A stretch of 63,823 nucleotides of DNA from Ammoniphilus resinae. GTDB lineage: Bacteria > Bacillota > Bacilli > Aneurinibacillales > RAOX-1. Below, piece by piece: positions 8,365-17,215 of this stretch (positions are counted from its first letter, which is position 1; every line of letters begins with the position of its first letter). Made by a program: the position numbers and the translations under genes. The stretch lies in contig NZ_JAGGKT010000021.1 in NCBI RefSeq assembly GCF_017873965.1, forward strand, positions 1 through 63,823, in the 5' to 3' direction. Below the pieces are notes generated by a model. It searched no databases. It was given only the letters and a program-made list of their open reading frames with translations, and had not been told where the DNA came from.

Positions 8365-9252
8365 TTATGGTTCCCCTCTACTAGCAGCTAGAGTAACCTC
8401 TCCCCTAAGTCTCCTTTCACATAAATCACCGTTCAATACGACAACCTTATTTCGACCACTGGCCTTCGCTTGATACAAAGCCTGATCTGCCCTTTCGATG
8501 AGCTGTTCTAACGTATCCACTTTAAATATGGTTATTCCAATACTGATTGTAAAAGAAATAGCAGCACCATGATGGTCTAACTTAACTTCTTGAACCTGAT
8601 GCCTGATACGCTCAGCCATGCTGTCAGCTTGGTTTAAATCGGTATTCGGCAAGAAAAGAGCAAACTCTTCTCCGCCCATCCGCACAAAAACATCTCTTTT
8701 TCTTATTAACTCTTTGATTTCCGCTGCTAATCTCTGCAATACCAGATCGCCCGCATTATGCCCAAATTGATCGTTAATTTTTTTAAAATGGTCAATATCG
8801 AACAACATAATACTTAGCGTCTGCTTTTGTCTTGATGATTCCGTTAGAAACTTCTCATAGTACTGTTCTAAATACCTGCGGTTAAACGCTTGTGTAAGGT
8901 TATCTGTTAAGGAGTGATATTCAAGTTCCTCAACTAGTCGTTTATTTTTTATGATAAAAAAGGTCATGGTGAGGAGGATGAGCCATCCCACGATAGAGGT
9001 CGATACTAACCGGTAAAGGTAATCATTAGGGATGTTCCCGGAAAAAGCGGCATATTGCGTCAAATATCGAACGAACACTAAAATCACAATACAAAGGTTC
9101 CCTACTAGCCAGGTAGGAAAAAGAACAATAACCCCAAACAATGGCATTAAGAATAACATCCATAAACCCAGGAACGGAAAAAGATAATTTAATAGAATAG
9201 ATAACGTCAAGGAAATAAGGGTGAAACCATAGATCAATCTACGATTCTTCAT
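8365..9252 (-). CDS. Membrane diguanylate cyclase (GGEEF)
   Basis: A 295-residue protein. The first 120 residues form about four to five transmembrane helices, and the rest is one GGDEF domain. The active-site signature is GGEEF, and the RKRD motif five residues before it is a product-inhibition I-site. It should make c-di-GMP from two GTP at the inner membrane. The start at ATG 9252 has GGGAG nine bases upstream and overlaps the end of the upstream GGDEF/EAL gene by 14 bp. The two genes are therefore coupled and were probably meant to act together. Confidence 0.88.
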   Translation of the reverse strand: MKNRRLIYGFTLISLTLSILLNYLFPFLGLWMLFLMPLFGVIVLFPTWLVGNLCIVILVFVRYLTQYAAFSGNIPNDYLYRLVSTSIVGWLILLTMTFFIIKNKRLVEELEYHSLTDNLTQAFNRRYLEQYYEKFLTESSRQKQTLSIMLFDIDHFKKINDQFGHNAGDLVLQRLAAEIKELIRKRDVFVRMGGEEFALFLPNTDLNQADSMAERIRHQVQEVKLDHHGAAISFTISIGITIFKVDTLEQLIERADQALYQAKASGRNKVVVLNGDLCERRLRGEVTLAASRGEP

Positions 9253-11299
9253 GATCTTTTTCTCCCAAGTTGAAGGCAGCAGAGCCTTTTTTTTCAATTT
9301 TACCACAACTTAATTGACTTTTAATTAACTCCTCCATTTCCTCTGCTGGGAGCGGTGGACTATAAAAATAGCCTTGTCCAAAATGGCAGCCGTTTTGGAT
9401 TAAAAACTCAGCTTGCCTCTCGTTTTCAATCCCTTCTGCGATGAGGCCAAAATTCAAATTTTTCCCCATCTCAATCATCGTCTTCACGATGGAAGAGGTA
9501 TTCGAGTTATTAAATATTTCACTCACAAATGATTTATCTATCTTCAAAAAGTCGATCGGTAATTTGTTTAGAACGCTCAAAGAAGAATAGCCTGTCCCAA
9601 AATCATCAATAGCGACTTGAACACCTATATGATTGAGCTTTTCGATAATAATCGCTGAGTGCTTTATATCTTGCATGACACTTTCGGTAATTTCTAAAAT
9701 CAGATACTTAGGGGATAATTTATTGTTAGATAGCATTTCTTTTACAAAATCGATAAAAGAATGATTTTCAAACTGTAAAGCTGAAACGTTCACGGCCATT
9801 TTCATTTCAATGCCTGCCTTTTGCCACGCTTTAGTTTGTCTGAGCGCTTCTTTAAGCACCCAGTTTCCGAGTGGAACAATCATTCCTGTTTCTTCTGCAA
9901 TGGGAATAAATTCGAGTGGAGGAACAGGACCTAACTCTGGATGATCCCAGCGAAGCAACGCTTCAACCCCTATGATGACTCCCGTTTTCAACTCTACTTT
10001 CGGTTGATAATTTAGTATAAACTCGCGCTTGTTTAGTGCTTTTTTGAATTCACGCTCTAAGGTATTACGCCGAACCAATCTATTTTCATTTTCATGTATA
10101 AAGAATTGAAAGTTGTTTTTCCCTCGTCTTTTCGCCATGTACATCGCAGTATCGGCATTTTTAATCAGCGTATTAGCATCCATCCCATCCTTTGGATACA
10201 TGCTAATTCCGATGCTAGGGGTGATATAAATTTCTTCCCCAAATAAAATAAATGGCGCTGTGAAGCTATTTAAGATTTGTTCTGCAATCTCCTCCGCTCG
10301 TACAGAGTCAGTATCCCCTAGTAAAATAATGAATTCATCGCCACCTTGACGAGAAACGATATCATCTTCACGAATATGATTCAACAATCTTTCACTCACT
10401 TGTATTAATAGATGATCCCCTAATTGATGCCCCATGGTATCATTGATGAATTTAAATCGGTCCAGATCAATAAACAGGAGTGCTAAATACTGGTTGGATG
10501 TTTGACAGTCAGCTAATGCATATTCCAGATGCCTATTTAAAAAGAATCGGTTGGGCAGTCCTGTCAATGTGTCATGGAAAGCCATGAACTCAATTTTCTT
10601 CTGATATTCCTTATATACGGTTATATCTTTCCCAACAACCATGATGGCCGCTTGTCCTTTATAATTAATCTGTCTGCCTAACAATTCGAGATAAAGGGGT
10701 TTTCCTTCAGCATTTACGAGTGTATATTCTAAAAAATCATCGCCGCGCTCATTTTCTAGAATTTTTTGATTCCGAAGGATGGCCTTGTCTTTGTTCGTAG
10801 GATGGATAAAATCAAAGATGGATTTACCGATGACATCCACACCATCCTTCAAACCTGCCAGCTGTACGGCCGTTGGATTCGCATAAATAATTTTTTCATT
10901 CTGATGGATAATAATTAATTGAGGTGAATTTTCCACGACGTTTCGATATCGTACTTCACTTTCTTTCAATTCTTTGATTAGCTTTCCTAATAAGATGGCA
11001 AAAGCGAAAGAAACAATAGTTAAACCCAAATGATTATAGATATTCTGAAACGTGCTTCCGCCAATTACAATTTGGTAGTATACTCCCCATGCCAGATGAA
11101 TGATACTGACTATAGATGTCCATAAAACAATTTTCCTTATATTAAAATAAAAAACAAAGATAACGATTGGGACAAAGAAAAGAAGAAATATCACCGCTGG
11201 AGTTTCTGATCGAAGAACATAATCTGTTGCAATTGGGACCACTATACTTAATATAATCACTCCCCACAAATGAAAAGGGATTTCTTTGTTATCCTCCAT
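9239..11299 (-). CDS. Membrane PAS-GGDEF-EAL c-di-GMP enzyme
   Basis: A 686-residue protein. The N-terminal 110 residues hold about four membrane helices, followed by a PAS domain (about 115-225), a GGDEF domain (about 235-400) and an EAL domain (about 420-660). Both halves look competent. The cyclase has GGDEF preceded by the I-site REDD. The phosphodiesterase has GVEALLRWDHP, DDFGTGYSSL and QGYFYSPP. The net activity cannot be read from sequence. ATG 11299 has AAGGAG upstream. It is the first gene of a two-gene operon with a second cyclase. Confidence 0.9.
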   Translation of the reverse strand: MEDNKEIPFHLWGVIILSIVVPIATDYVLRSETPAVIFLLFFVPIVIFVFYFNIRKIVLWTSIVSIIHLAWGVYYQIVIGGSTFQNIYNHLGLTIVSFAFAILLGKLIKELKESEVRYRNVVENSPQLIIIHQNEKIIYANPTAVQLAGLKDGVDVIGKSIFDFIHPTNKDKAILRNQKILENERGDDFLEYTLVNAEGKPLYLELLGRQINYKGQAAIMVVGKDITVYKEYQKKIEFMAFHDTLTGLPNRFFLNRHLEYALADCQTSNQYLALLFIDLDRFKFINDTMGHQLGDHLLIQVSERLLNHIREDDIVSRQGGDEFIILLGDTDSVRAEEIAEQILNSFTAPFILFGEEIYITPSIGISMYPKDGMDANTLIKNADTAMYMAKRRGKNNFQFFIHENENRLVRRNTLEREFKKALNKREFILNYQPKVELKTGVIIGVEALLRWDHPELGPVPPLEFIPIAEETGMIVPLGNWVLKEALRQTKAWQKAGIEMKMAVNVSALQFENHSFIDFVKEMLSNNKLSPKYLILEITESVMQDIKHSAIIIEKLNHIGVQVAIDDFGTGYSSLSVLNKLPIDFLKIDKSFVSEIFNNSNTSSIVKTMIEMGKNLNFGLIAEGIENERQAEFLIQNGCHFGQGYFYSPPLPAEEMEELIKSQLSCGKIEKKGSAAFNLGEKDHEES

Positions 11300-11482
11300 G
11301 TCTCACTTTCTCCTTTTTTACTTCGTGGTGATCCATTGCTCTCGCCTTAATCCATAGATTTATTGTGCATGATGAATCATAACTTGCATACTACTTTTTT
11401 TGATATTTTTAAAAAAGTTGACCAATATGAAATCTAGAAATGATTTCACCAAGTAAAGGTTAGCAGGACTTTTTTATCGTGA
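11300..11482. other. Upstream region of the c-di-GMP operon
   Basis: About 180 AT-rich bases separate the minus-strand c-di-GMP operon from the plus-strand pseudogene. I see no operator, RNA or open frame here that I would defend. The minus-strand promoter must lie in it. Confidence 0.4.
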
Positions 11483-11950
11483 AAGGGAAAAACCAAAATC
11501 TATACTTCCTATTATGATGGCTACCCTATTCAATGGGGCGAAGAAAGAAAAGATCCCCCCATCACATCGGCTAATAAGGAATCCTTTGCCCTTTTCGTCA
11601 ATGGAGAAGAAAAGAGGGGCCCAGGGTTTAACACCTTTTTAGAGCAAATCTTCTCGCGGGGTGAGGAAATTTATATCCCGATTGAATCCTTGTATGGTTT
11701 GGGTGTAACTGGAGACTTAAGTGATGATTATAACACCAGTATGGTGGATATGGAGAACGGTGTGTATTGGAGATTTCAATGGGATGGTGTTCCGAAAAAA
11801 ATGGCTCCACTTATCCCGGGACGCAAATCTACTGCAACCAAAATGATATCCCGGAAGAATTTATTTTAAACGGCAGAAAAGTAAAGGTTGCCTGCCTATT
11901 ATCCTACGGATAGCAGTTTACATTTCAATATTGGCTATAAGAAGAAATAA
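11483..11950 (+). pseudogene. Frameshifted remnant of a copper-amine-oxidase-N/stalk-type protein
   Basis: The plus strand is open from 11483 for about 130 codons with no start codon. It encodes KIYTSYYDGYPIQWGEE, ALFVNGEEKRG and EIYIPIESLYGLGV. These are the beta-hairpin phrases of stalk domains that Bacillales cell-surface proteins carry at their N-terminus. Near 11860 the coherent reading moves to another frame (DIPEEFILNGRKVKVA), and again near 11905 (YYPTDSSLHFNIGYKKK), ending at a TAA at about 11948-11950. At least two frameshifts and the missing start mark it as decayed. A hairpin with a T tract follows. Confidence 0.6.
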
Positions 11951-11955
11951 ATTGT

Positions 11956-11986
11956 AAAAACCACTCTTTTTTATGGAGTGGTTTTT
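11956..11986 (+). terminator. Hairpin terminator after the pseudogene
   Basis: AAAAACCACTC (11956-11966) and GAGTGGTTTTT (11976-11986) form an 11-bp stem whose 3' arm ends in T5. It would work in either direction and probably served the decayed gene just upstream. Confidence 0.75.
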
Positions 11987-12011
11987 GCTGCATCTTGGGC
12001 CGGCACCCGAT

Positions 12012-12200
12012 AAGGGGAGATTTTACACCTATTTTCTAGAAGGTAGCCGAATCAATCGAAATAAGGGCAGAAATTCCACCTAATAGATTTGAAAACGTCT
12101 TCAAAACATCGTTTTGTATAAATAAGAGTACTCCCCCTACTTCAACTCATTTGCATCGATTCTTAGAAATAGGGAGAATCTCTACCCTTATCCTCCCCCG
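12012..12200 (+). repeat. Copy of dispersed ATAAGGG intergenic repeat
   Basis: The block reads GATAAGGGGAGATTTTACAC, then CTATTTTC. About 40 bases later it reads AATAAGGGCAGAAATTCCAC, followed by a GAAAACG word and CTCCCCCTAC. The same word order recurs at 63598-63735, and partially at 100-180 (inverted) and 28960-29080. It is non-coding and lies between the pseudogene terminator and rmlB. It looks like a small non-autonomous mobile or REP-type sequence. Confidence 0.6.
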
Positions 12201-12285
12201 CTCACGGGGAACGGGGACACAACCATTTGATCAATGAACGGATTCTATGTCCGCTTAACCCTTCAAATATCCGCCACACATCACA

Positions 12286-13308
12286 TCATTTCACCCCATA
12301 CATCCGCTCAAAATACCCGCGATACTCCCCACTAATGATCTGTTCCCACCATTCCTTGTTATCCAAGTACCACTGGATGGTCTGGGCGATTCCTGTTTCG
12401 AAGGTATAGGTCGGCTTCCAGCCTAACTTCTCCAACTTACTCGGATCAATGGCATAACGCTTGTCATGACCCAAGCGGTCCTTCACAAATTCGATCAAGT
12501 CCTCAGATTTCTCCAAGGTGCGGATGATGGTCTTCACAACCTCCAAATTCGTCCGTTCATTATGTCCACCTACATTATAGACTTCGCCGTTTACCCCCTC
12601 ATGCATTACCAGATCAATCGCTGTGCAATGGTCCAGCACATGCAGCCAATCCCGGATATTGCCGCCATCCCCATACACGGGAACCTTTTGATCGTTCAGC
12701 ACACGTGAAATGGTCAGTGGAATCAGCTTCTCAGGAAAATGGTAAGGTCCATAGTTATTGGAGCACCGTGTAATATTCATAGGCAGGCCATACGTTTCGT
12801 GATAGGCCCGAACCAATAAATCGGACGATGCTTTACTTGCGCTATACGGGCTGTTTGGTTGTAATGGGGTTTCTTCGGTGAAGAAGGTAGTTGGATCAAA
12901 GTCCAATTCCCCATAAACCTCATCGGTGGAGACGTGTACAAACTTCAACACCCCAAACTTCCGCGCAGCATCCAACAACACCTGGGTTCCAAGGACGTTC
13001 GTCCGAATAAACACCTCGGGATCTTCGATCGAGCGGTCAACGTGGCTTTCGGCGGCGAAGTGAATCACGTAATCAAATTTTTCCTCCTGAAAAAGGGGGA
13101 TAATGGCCGCACGGTCGGCAATATCTGCCTTCACAAAGCGGTAGTTCTCCTTATCCTCCATTCCGCGATGTTTCGTTAGATCCCCTGCATAGGTCAAGGC
13201 ATCCAAATTATAAATGTCATATTCAGGATATTTATTCACCATATATTGGACGAAGTTTCCCCCAATGAAGCCGGCGCCGCCGGTGACGAGTACCTTTTTT
13301 CTAGTCAT
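12286..13308 (-). CDS. rmlB: dTDP-glucose 4,6-dehydratase (RmlB)
   Basis: A 340-residue extended SDR enzyme that converts dTDP-glucose to dTDP-4-keto-6-deoxyglucose, the second step of dTDP-L-rhamnose synthesis. The NAD-binding motif GGAGFIGGNF is at residues 9-18. The STDEVYGEL block carries the catalytic acid residues, and YSASK carries the Tyr/Lys pair. Length and sequence are typical. It is the last gene of rmlC-rmlD-rmlB, 2 bp after rmlD. Confidence 0.96.
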   Translation of the reverse strand: MTRKKVLVTGGAGFIGGNFVQYMVNKYPEYDIYNLDALTYAGDLTKHRGMEDKENYRFVKADIADRAAIIPLFQEEKFDYVIHFAAESHVDRSIEDPEVFIRTNVLGTQVLLDAARKFGVLKFVHVSTDEVYGELDFDPTTFFTEETPLQPNSPYSASKASSDLLVRAYHETYGLPMNITRCSNNYGPYHFPEKLIPLTISRVLNDQKVPVYGDGGNIRDWLHVLDHCTAIDLVMHEGVNGEVYNVGGHNERTNLEVVKTIIRTLEKSEDLIEFVKDRLGHDKRYAIDPSKLEKLGWKPTYTFETGIAQTIQWYLDNKEWWEQIISGEYRGYFERMYGVK

Positions 13309-13310
13309 TT

Positions 13311-14156
13311 TTAGTTCACCTCATGTGTTAAATAGTGTCGTAGTGCATCCTGCCAATGCGGCAGTGGCTTAAATCCTTGGTCCACCAGTTTCTGCTTGGA
13401 CATCCGCGAATTTCTCGGACGGACAGCGCGGGTTGGGTATTGTTCAGTAGTTATGGCATTCACCTTCACAGCCTTCCCTGCCTGTGCAAAGATCTCGCTC
13501 GCAAAATCAGTCCAGCTGCAGTACCCTTCATTGGACGCATGATAAATCCCATATTTATCCGTCAAAATCATATCAATTAACAAGTGCGCCAAATCAAAAG
13601 TATAAGTCGGTGACCCAAACTGATCCGCAACGACGTTCAATTCATTACGAGTCTCCGCCAAACGCAGCATCGTCTTCACAAAATTATTCCCGTTCACACC
13701 AAACACCCAGGAGATCCGAACGATAAACCAATGATCAAGCAAAGTGGTGACCAACTTTTCCCCTTCATATTTGGTCAAGCCATAATATCCGATCGGCCCC
13801 GTCGAATCTTCCTCTGTAAAGGGGGTCTCCCCTTCTCCGTCAAAAACATAGTCGGTGCTGATGTACATAAACTTGGCGCCGATCTCTCGGGCAGCCTGAG
13901 CCAAATGCCTTGTGCCCTCCACATTGACCTGCCAGCAGGCTTCACGATCATCCTCCGCTTTATCTACAGCGGTGTAAGCCGCACAATGGATCAAGGCATC
14001 CGGCTTCAGCTGCCTAACTAGCTCAAAAACAGCCGCCTCATCCGTAATATCCAAATCACGAGATCCCACGCCATGCATCTCCAATCCACGGCGCGCCCCC
14101 TCGCGAACCACATCATATCCCAGTTGTCCTGTATAGCCTGTGACTAAAATTTTCAT
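13311..14156 (-). CDS. rmlD: dTDP-4-dehydrorhamnose reductase (RmlD)
   Basis: A 281-residue reductase for the last step of dTDP-L-rhamnose synthesis. It has the Rossmann motif GYTGQLGYDV at the N-terminus, ISTDYVFDGEG in the middle and the catalytic YGLTKYEGE (YxxxK). It starts 3 bp after the rmlC stop and ends 2 bp before rmlB, so the three form one operon. The product is a cytoplasmic precursor for surface polysaccharide or glycoprotein. Confidence 0.96.
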   Translation of the reverse strand: MKILVTGYTGQLGYDVVREGARRGLEMHGVGSRDLDITDEAAVFELVRQLKPDALIHCAAYTAVDKAEDDREACWQVNVEGTRHLAQAAREIGAKFMYISTDYVFDGEGETPFTEEDSTGPIGYYGLTKYEGEKLVTTLLDHWFIVRISWVFGVNGNNFVKTMLRLAETRNELNVVADQFGSPTYTFDLAHLLIDMILTDKYGIYHASNEGYCSWTDFASEIFAQAGKAVKVNAITTEQYPTRAVRPRNSRMSKQKLVDQGFKPLPHWQDALRHYLTHEVN

Positions 14157-14159
14157 TAT

Positions 14160-14723
14160 TTATTCTCCATAAACAAAATTGTTTTCTGCATCAAGGATTG
14201 ACGGGGCAGCCTGATCTTTCGCAGATAAAACAGGTTCGGCCAACTCCACCGGCCACTCGACACCGATCGTTGGATCGTTCCATATAATCCCGCGGTCACA
14301 TTCCGGCGCATACAGCTCGTCCACTTTATACTGGACTTCCACATCGTCCGTCAAGGTCATGAACCCATGGGCAAACCCTTTGGGAACCAACAGTTGCTTC
14401 TTATTTCCCTCACTCAACTCAATCCCAAACCACTTTCCAAAGGTTGGGCTTCCCTTGCGAATATCGACCGCCACATCAAAGATCCTTCCGCGGGTGCAGC
14501 GAACCAATTTAGTTTGTGCCTTTGGCGCTAATTGGTAATGGAGTCCACGCAAAGTTCCCTTTGTCGCGGAAAAGGATTGATTATCTTGAACAAACTTCAA
14601 GTCCAGTCCCGCCTCACGGAACTTCTCCTCACTATACGTTTCCATAAACCATCCACGGTGGTCGCCAAACACTTTTGGTTCAATGACCAAAACCCCAGGT
14701 AAACTTGTCTCCATTATGTTCAT
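14160..14723 (-). CDS. rmlC: dTDP-4-dehydrorhamnose 3,5-epimerase (RmlC)
   Basis: A 187-residue cupin epimerase acting between RmlB and RmlD. It has the catalytic-His block GTLRGLHYQ and the substrate-binding VPKGFAHGFMTL. The ATG at 14723 is chosen because CGGAGGG lies five to six bases upstream; a longer frame upstream has no ribosome site. RmlA, the thymidylyltransferase that normally heads such operons, is absent from the window and must be elsewhere or replaced. Confidence 0.95.
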   Translation of the reverse strand: MNIMETSLPGVLVIEPKVFGDHRGWFMETYSEEKFREAGLDLKFVQDNQSFSATKGTLRGLHYQLAPKAQTKLVRCTRGRIFDVAVDIRKGSPTFGKWFGIELSEGNKKQLLVPKGFAHGFMTLTDDVEVQYKVDELYAPECDRGIIWNDPTIGVEWPVELAEPVLSAKDQAAPSILDAENNFVYGE

Positions 14724-14854
14724 CTTTTCCCTCCGTGCTGTTAGTCTATTTCTATATAATACCATGTCTGCTCCATTACCTGAAACAGACCAGATAATCC
14801 CTGAAGGCAAGTAGCGCTTGGGAAAAATGGTTTATTATGTAATATGTTCACAAA

Positions 14855-14879
14855 AAAGAGCAGAAGTTATCTGCTCTTT
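14855..14879 (-). terminator. Rho-independent terminator on the minus strand
   Basis: AAAGAGCAGA (14855-14864) and TCTGCTCTTT (14870-14879) form a 10-bp stem, followed on the minus strand by TTTTTT. It immediately follows the TAA that would end the frameshifted lipoprotein gene. Confidence 0.85.
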
Positions 14880-15241
14880 ACCTCTCAATCACAAACCACG
14901 AGTTCCCATTCTGCTTCAACTGTTTATAAACCAACCCATTTAATTGAACCGTGGCGGTATCCTTATACTGTTCATACTGCTGTTTCTTCCTGCTCGGCAG
15001 CCGAAACCGTTTCGACCGAATCAGAAGAAGCTTCGTCCTGTTCCTTTTTGGCTTTCATTAGCCACTCCAGCGCTTCAGTAGAATCCGGATCTTCTTTCAT
15101 CGCAATTTGAAAAGCGCTAAACGCATCCTCATATCTTCCATCCTCGAACGCTTCCTGCCCCATCTCCATACTAACCTCATATTTGCTGCTTGACCCACAC
15201 GCACTAAGCATGGCAAGGAGGATTAAAGGACTAGCTAGCAT
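14878..15241 (-). pseudogene. Frameshifted TPR-like lipoprotein gene
   Basis: The frame from ATG 15241 encodes a short lipoprotein. It has a hydrophobic leader with lipobox LSAC, then a TPR-like helix pair (MEMGQEAFEDGRYEDAFSAF), an acidic tail, and a stop at 14972. A second frame continues the coding sense with YKDTATVQLNGLVYKQLKQ and NGNSWFVIER, to the TAA at 14878-14880 beside the terminator, so one frameshift near 14990-15000 is likely. The leader lacks the usual basic residues, and a TTGTCACGAAT word of array-3 type lies just upstream, so the 5' end may also have been rearranged. A sequencing error is the main alternative for the frameshift. Confidence 0.6.
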
Positions 15242-15280
15242 AAAAAAACCGGACCCTTGTCACGAATAGGGACCTCTAAC

Positions 15281-15604
15281 TTACTCAATCCCCCGCAATT
15301 TTTGCGATACATTGACCCGCTCTTGTTTTAGCTCCCATACTTGGTCCTGTAATCGATCAAATTCATAAGAGATAAGTGTATTGTTCATTTTCCCGTAGAT
15401 TTCTAGCAACTTCGTGTTGATTTCATCAAATTTCCCCCATAATTGAGCTGTTAATAGGGCTTCGACCTGTTCTTTCACTAAGACATCTCTATTTTGAAGT
15501 TTGCTAAGGATGTCTTGCTGCCAATCCAAATCCCCGATTTCCTTTGCGTATTGATAAAGATCCAGATAATCATTGATCCTTATTCGCTTTGTTCTAATTC
15601 GCAA
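15281..15604 (-). CDS. Conserved-looking hypothetical protein, probably 5'-truncated
   Basis: A 107-residue, highly charged, helical protein (DYLDLYQYAKEIGDLDWQQD; DRLQDQVWELKQERVNVSQK) with no membrane segment. I do not recognise its family. The only start available is TTG 15604, which has no ribosome binding site and follows closely on an in-frame stop. The upstream bases belong to the REP-like sequence at the end of the IS4 element. The original 5' end has therefore probably been lost to the insertion. Confidence 0.45.
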   Translation of the reverse strand: MRIRTKRIRINDYLDLYQYAKEIGDLDWQQDILSKLQNRDVLVKEQVEALLTAQLWGKFDEINTKLLEIYGKMNNTLISYEFDRLQDQVWELKQERVNVSQKLRGIE

Positions 15605-15624
15605 GCTAACGCTTTAGCACAGTG

Positions 15625-15655
15625 ATGGGGTCAGACCCACTGGCGTTGCATATAA
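15625..15655 (+). repeat. IS4 element inverted repeat, left
   Basis: A 31-bp sequence beginning ATGGGGTCAGACCC and ending GCATATAA, matching the reverse complement of 17160-17190 with one central A/T difference. The palindromic GGGTCAGACCC inside, plus the CAGTG/CACTG flanks, would also form a hairpin of its own. Confidence 0.9.
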
Positions 15656-15787
15656 TTAGAATTAGAATTAACAGGTTAATACACGAAATATTCAGATTAA
15701 AAACTTTGGCCATAAAGGGCTAAAAAGTCTAACTCGAATAGAGTTTGACCTCGTTACTTCCATTAACTGGATATATATGTAATAAAC

Positions 15788-17020
15788 TTACTTTTTCTTA
15801 AGCCATTTATGACGCCAGGTGACCTTTGCCACGGTTCCCACAAACGGATAGACGGGTTCTTTGTTTTTGGGGACTTTTTGTCGTCCTTTCGAAGTACGCG
15901 TTGGCTTACGGTTGAGTTCCTTAAGAAATGCATTCCAACTTTTATCTGCATAGGTTCGGATTAATCGAAGGACCTCAAAAATAGTCTTTTTTGTCTTGGT
16001 TTCCAACTTTACGAGTAAAGCAGCTCCATATGCCATAAGGGCTAGAAACATCTGATTCCATATTCCCTGAGGTTTGGTACTGTGAATCTTAATCAGACGT
16101 AAGTGTTGTTTAATCCACTTGAAAAAGGTTTCAATAGCCCAACGGTGGTGATAGATCTCGGCAATTTGTACCGCGGTAAGATCGCGACGGGTGGTAGCAA
16201 TCCGGTAAGTACGGCCTTTCTCATCCCGATATTCCACTAATCGTAAAGGTTTCTTCACCCGATAGGTAGACTGGCCAAGCTGAATTTCAGCATCCTTCAA
16301 AATCATCGGATCTTCGGGGAGATCGTTCTCTTTTATTATCGTGATGTTATGGTTTTCTCTTAGTCTAATCACGAATTCAATACCCTTTTCACCCATTTCC
16401 AGCCATTGATTGATTCTTTTAAAATTGATATATCCACGATCCATCACATAGGTTGCATCTGATTCTTCGATCAATACATCCGATCCCTCGGAGTCACCAA
16501 TTGTGCCCGTAGAAGGAAGAATTCGATCAGGAAATACCGTATCTGCTGAAGTTACGATGAGACGGGTATGCATTTTTACCACCGTCCACTCTTTGGAAAC
16601 GAAAGCCCAATCGCATAATCCAGCAGGTAATTTAATATGAGTGGCATCAATAATCCGTAATTTTCCGATCCCTCCGTCCAAACCTGGGGAATCGTTCGTG
16701 AGAGTGTAAACTTTGGCGATGAGGCGACTGAAGATTTCTTGAACCCATTCGGTAGGAAGATCATTGAGTCTACGACTTAATTGAGATCCGCTAATACTAC
16801 TTAATTCAAGGAATTCTCGTAATTTCTTATGGGCACGAAGTTTTTCTTCCATGTCCGCATAAGAATTCCACTCATCTAACTGGGCTGCCACAAAAATTTT
16901 TAGTAACGATTCCGTGGAAAGCTTTTTCATCCTATAATCTAAAAGTGGAGAACCTTCCAAGGGTAAGAGAGAAAGACATTGACAAATGACTTTCTTATGC
17001 CATATAGTTTTGTTATCCAT
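15788..17020 (-). CDS. IS4-family DDE transposase
   Basis: A 410-residue transposase with the RNase-H-like triad. The first Asp is in RIIDATHIKL, the second in YVMDRGYINF, and the Glu is in the IS4 Y1 signature YHHRWAIETFFKWIKQ (Y-2-R-3-E-6-K). The start is ATG 17020, five bases after AAAGGAG. The longer frame from 17113 has no ribosome site. The gene is intact and fills most of the element, so the copy may be active. The N-terminal KKVICQCLSLLP type is common in IS4 elements of Bacillales. Confidence 0.93.
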   Translation of the reverse strand: MDNKTIWHKKVICQCLSLLPLEGSPLLDYRMKKLSTESLLKIFVAAQLDEWNSYADMEEKLRAHKKLREFLELSSISGSQLSRRLNDLPTEWVQEIFSRLIAKVYTLTNDSPGLDGGIGKLRIIDATHIKLPAGLCDWAFVSKEWTVVKMHTRLIVTSADTVFPDRILPSTGTIGDSEGSDVLIEESDATYVMDRGYINFKRINQWLEMGEKGIEFVIRLRENHNITIIKENDLPEDPMILKDAEIQLGQSTYRVKKPLRLVEYRDEKGRTYRIATTRRDLTAVQIAEIYHHRWAIETFFKWIKQHLRLIKIHSTKPQGIWNQMFLALMAYGAALLVKLETKTKKTIFEVLRLIRTYADKSWNAFLKELNRKPTRTSKGRQKVPKNKEPVYPFVGTVAKVTWRHKWLKKK

Positions 17021-17159
17021 AAAAACTCCTTTGTAGATGCTTGTTTTGGATAACAAGGTCGATACTTCTACAATAGGAGTTTTTTTCATTTTCGTCCATA
17101 TTCTTCTAAACATTTATTTGAAAAAATGGGCATTCCTAGCAAGATCTTAACGTTTTAAT

Positions 17160-17190
17160 TTATATGCAACGCCAGTGGGTCAGACCCCAT
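17160..17190 (-). repeat. IS4 element inverted repeat, right
   Basis: The 31-bp partner of 15625-15655. It is followed by TAACGAGGTGAGGCGCAACAG, which then runs into the 3' end of the MFS gene, so the insertion is only about 25 bp from that stop codon. Confidence 0.9.
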
Positions 17191-17215
17191 TAACGAGGTG
17201 AGGCGCAACAGCGTC

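Larger units (their letters stand above)
15625..17190 (-). mobile_element. IS4-family insertion sequence, 1566 bp
   Basis: The element is bounded by 31-bp inverted repeats at 15625-15655 and 17160-17190, which differ at one central base, and encodes one intact transposase. The repeats include the palindrome GGGTCAGACCC/GGGTCTGACCC. The outer part of the left repeat, with its flank, resembles a REP-like sequence at 29079-29120, so the true IS ends could be a little shorter. No clear target duplication was seen. The insertion separates a truncated hypothetical gene from an MFS gene. Confidence 0.85.
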
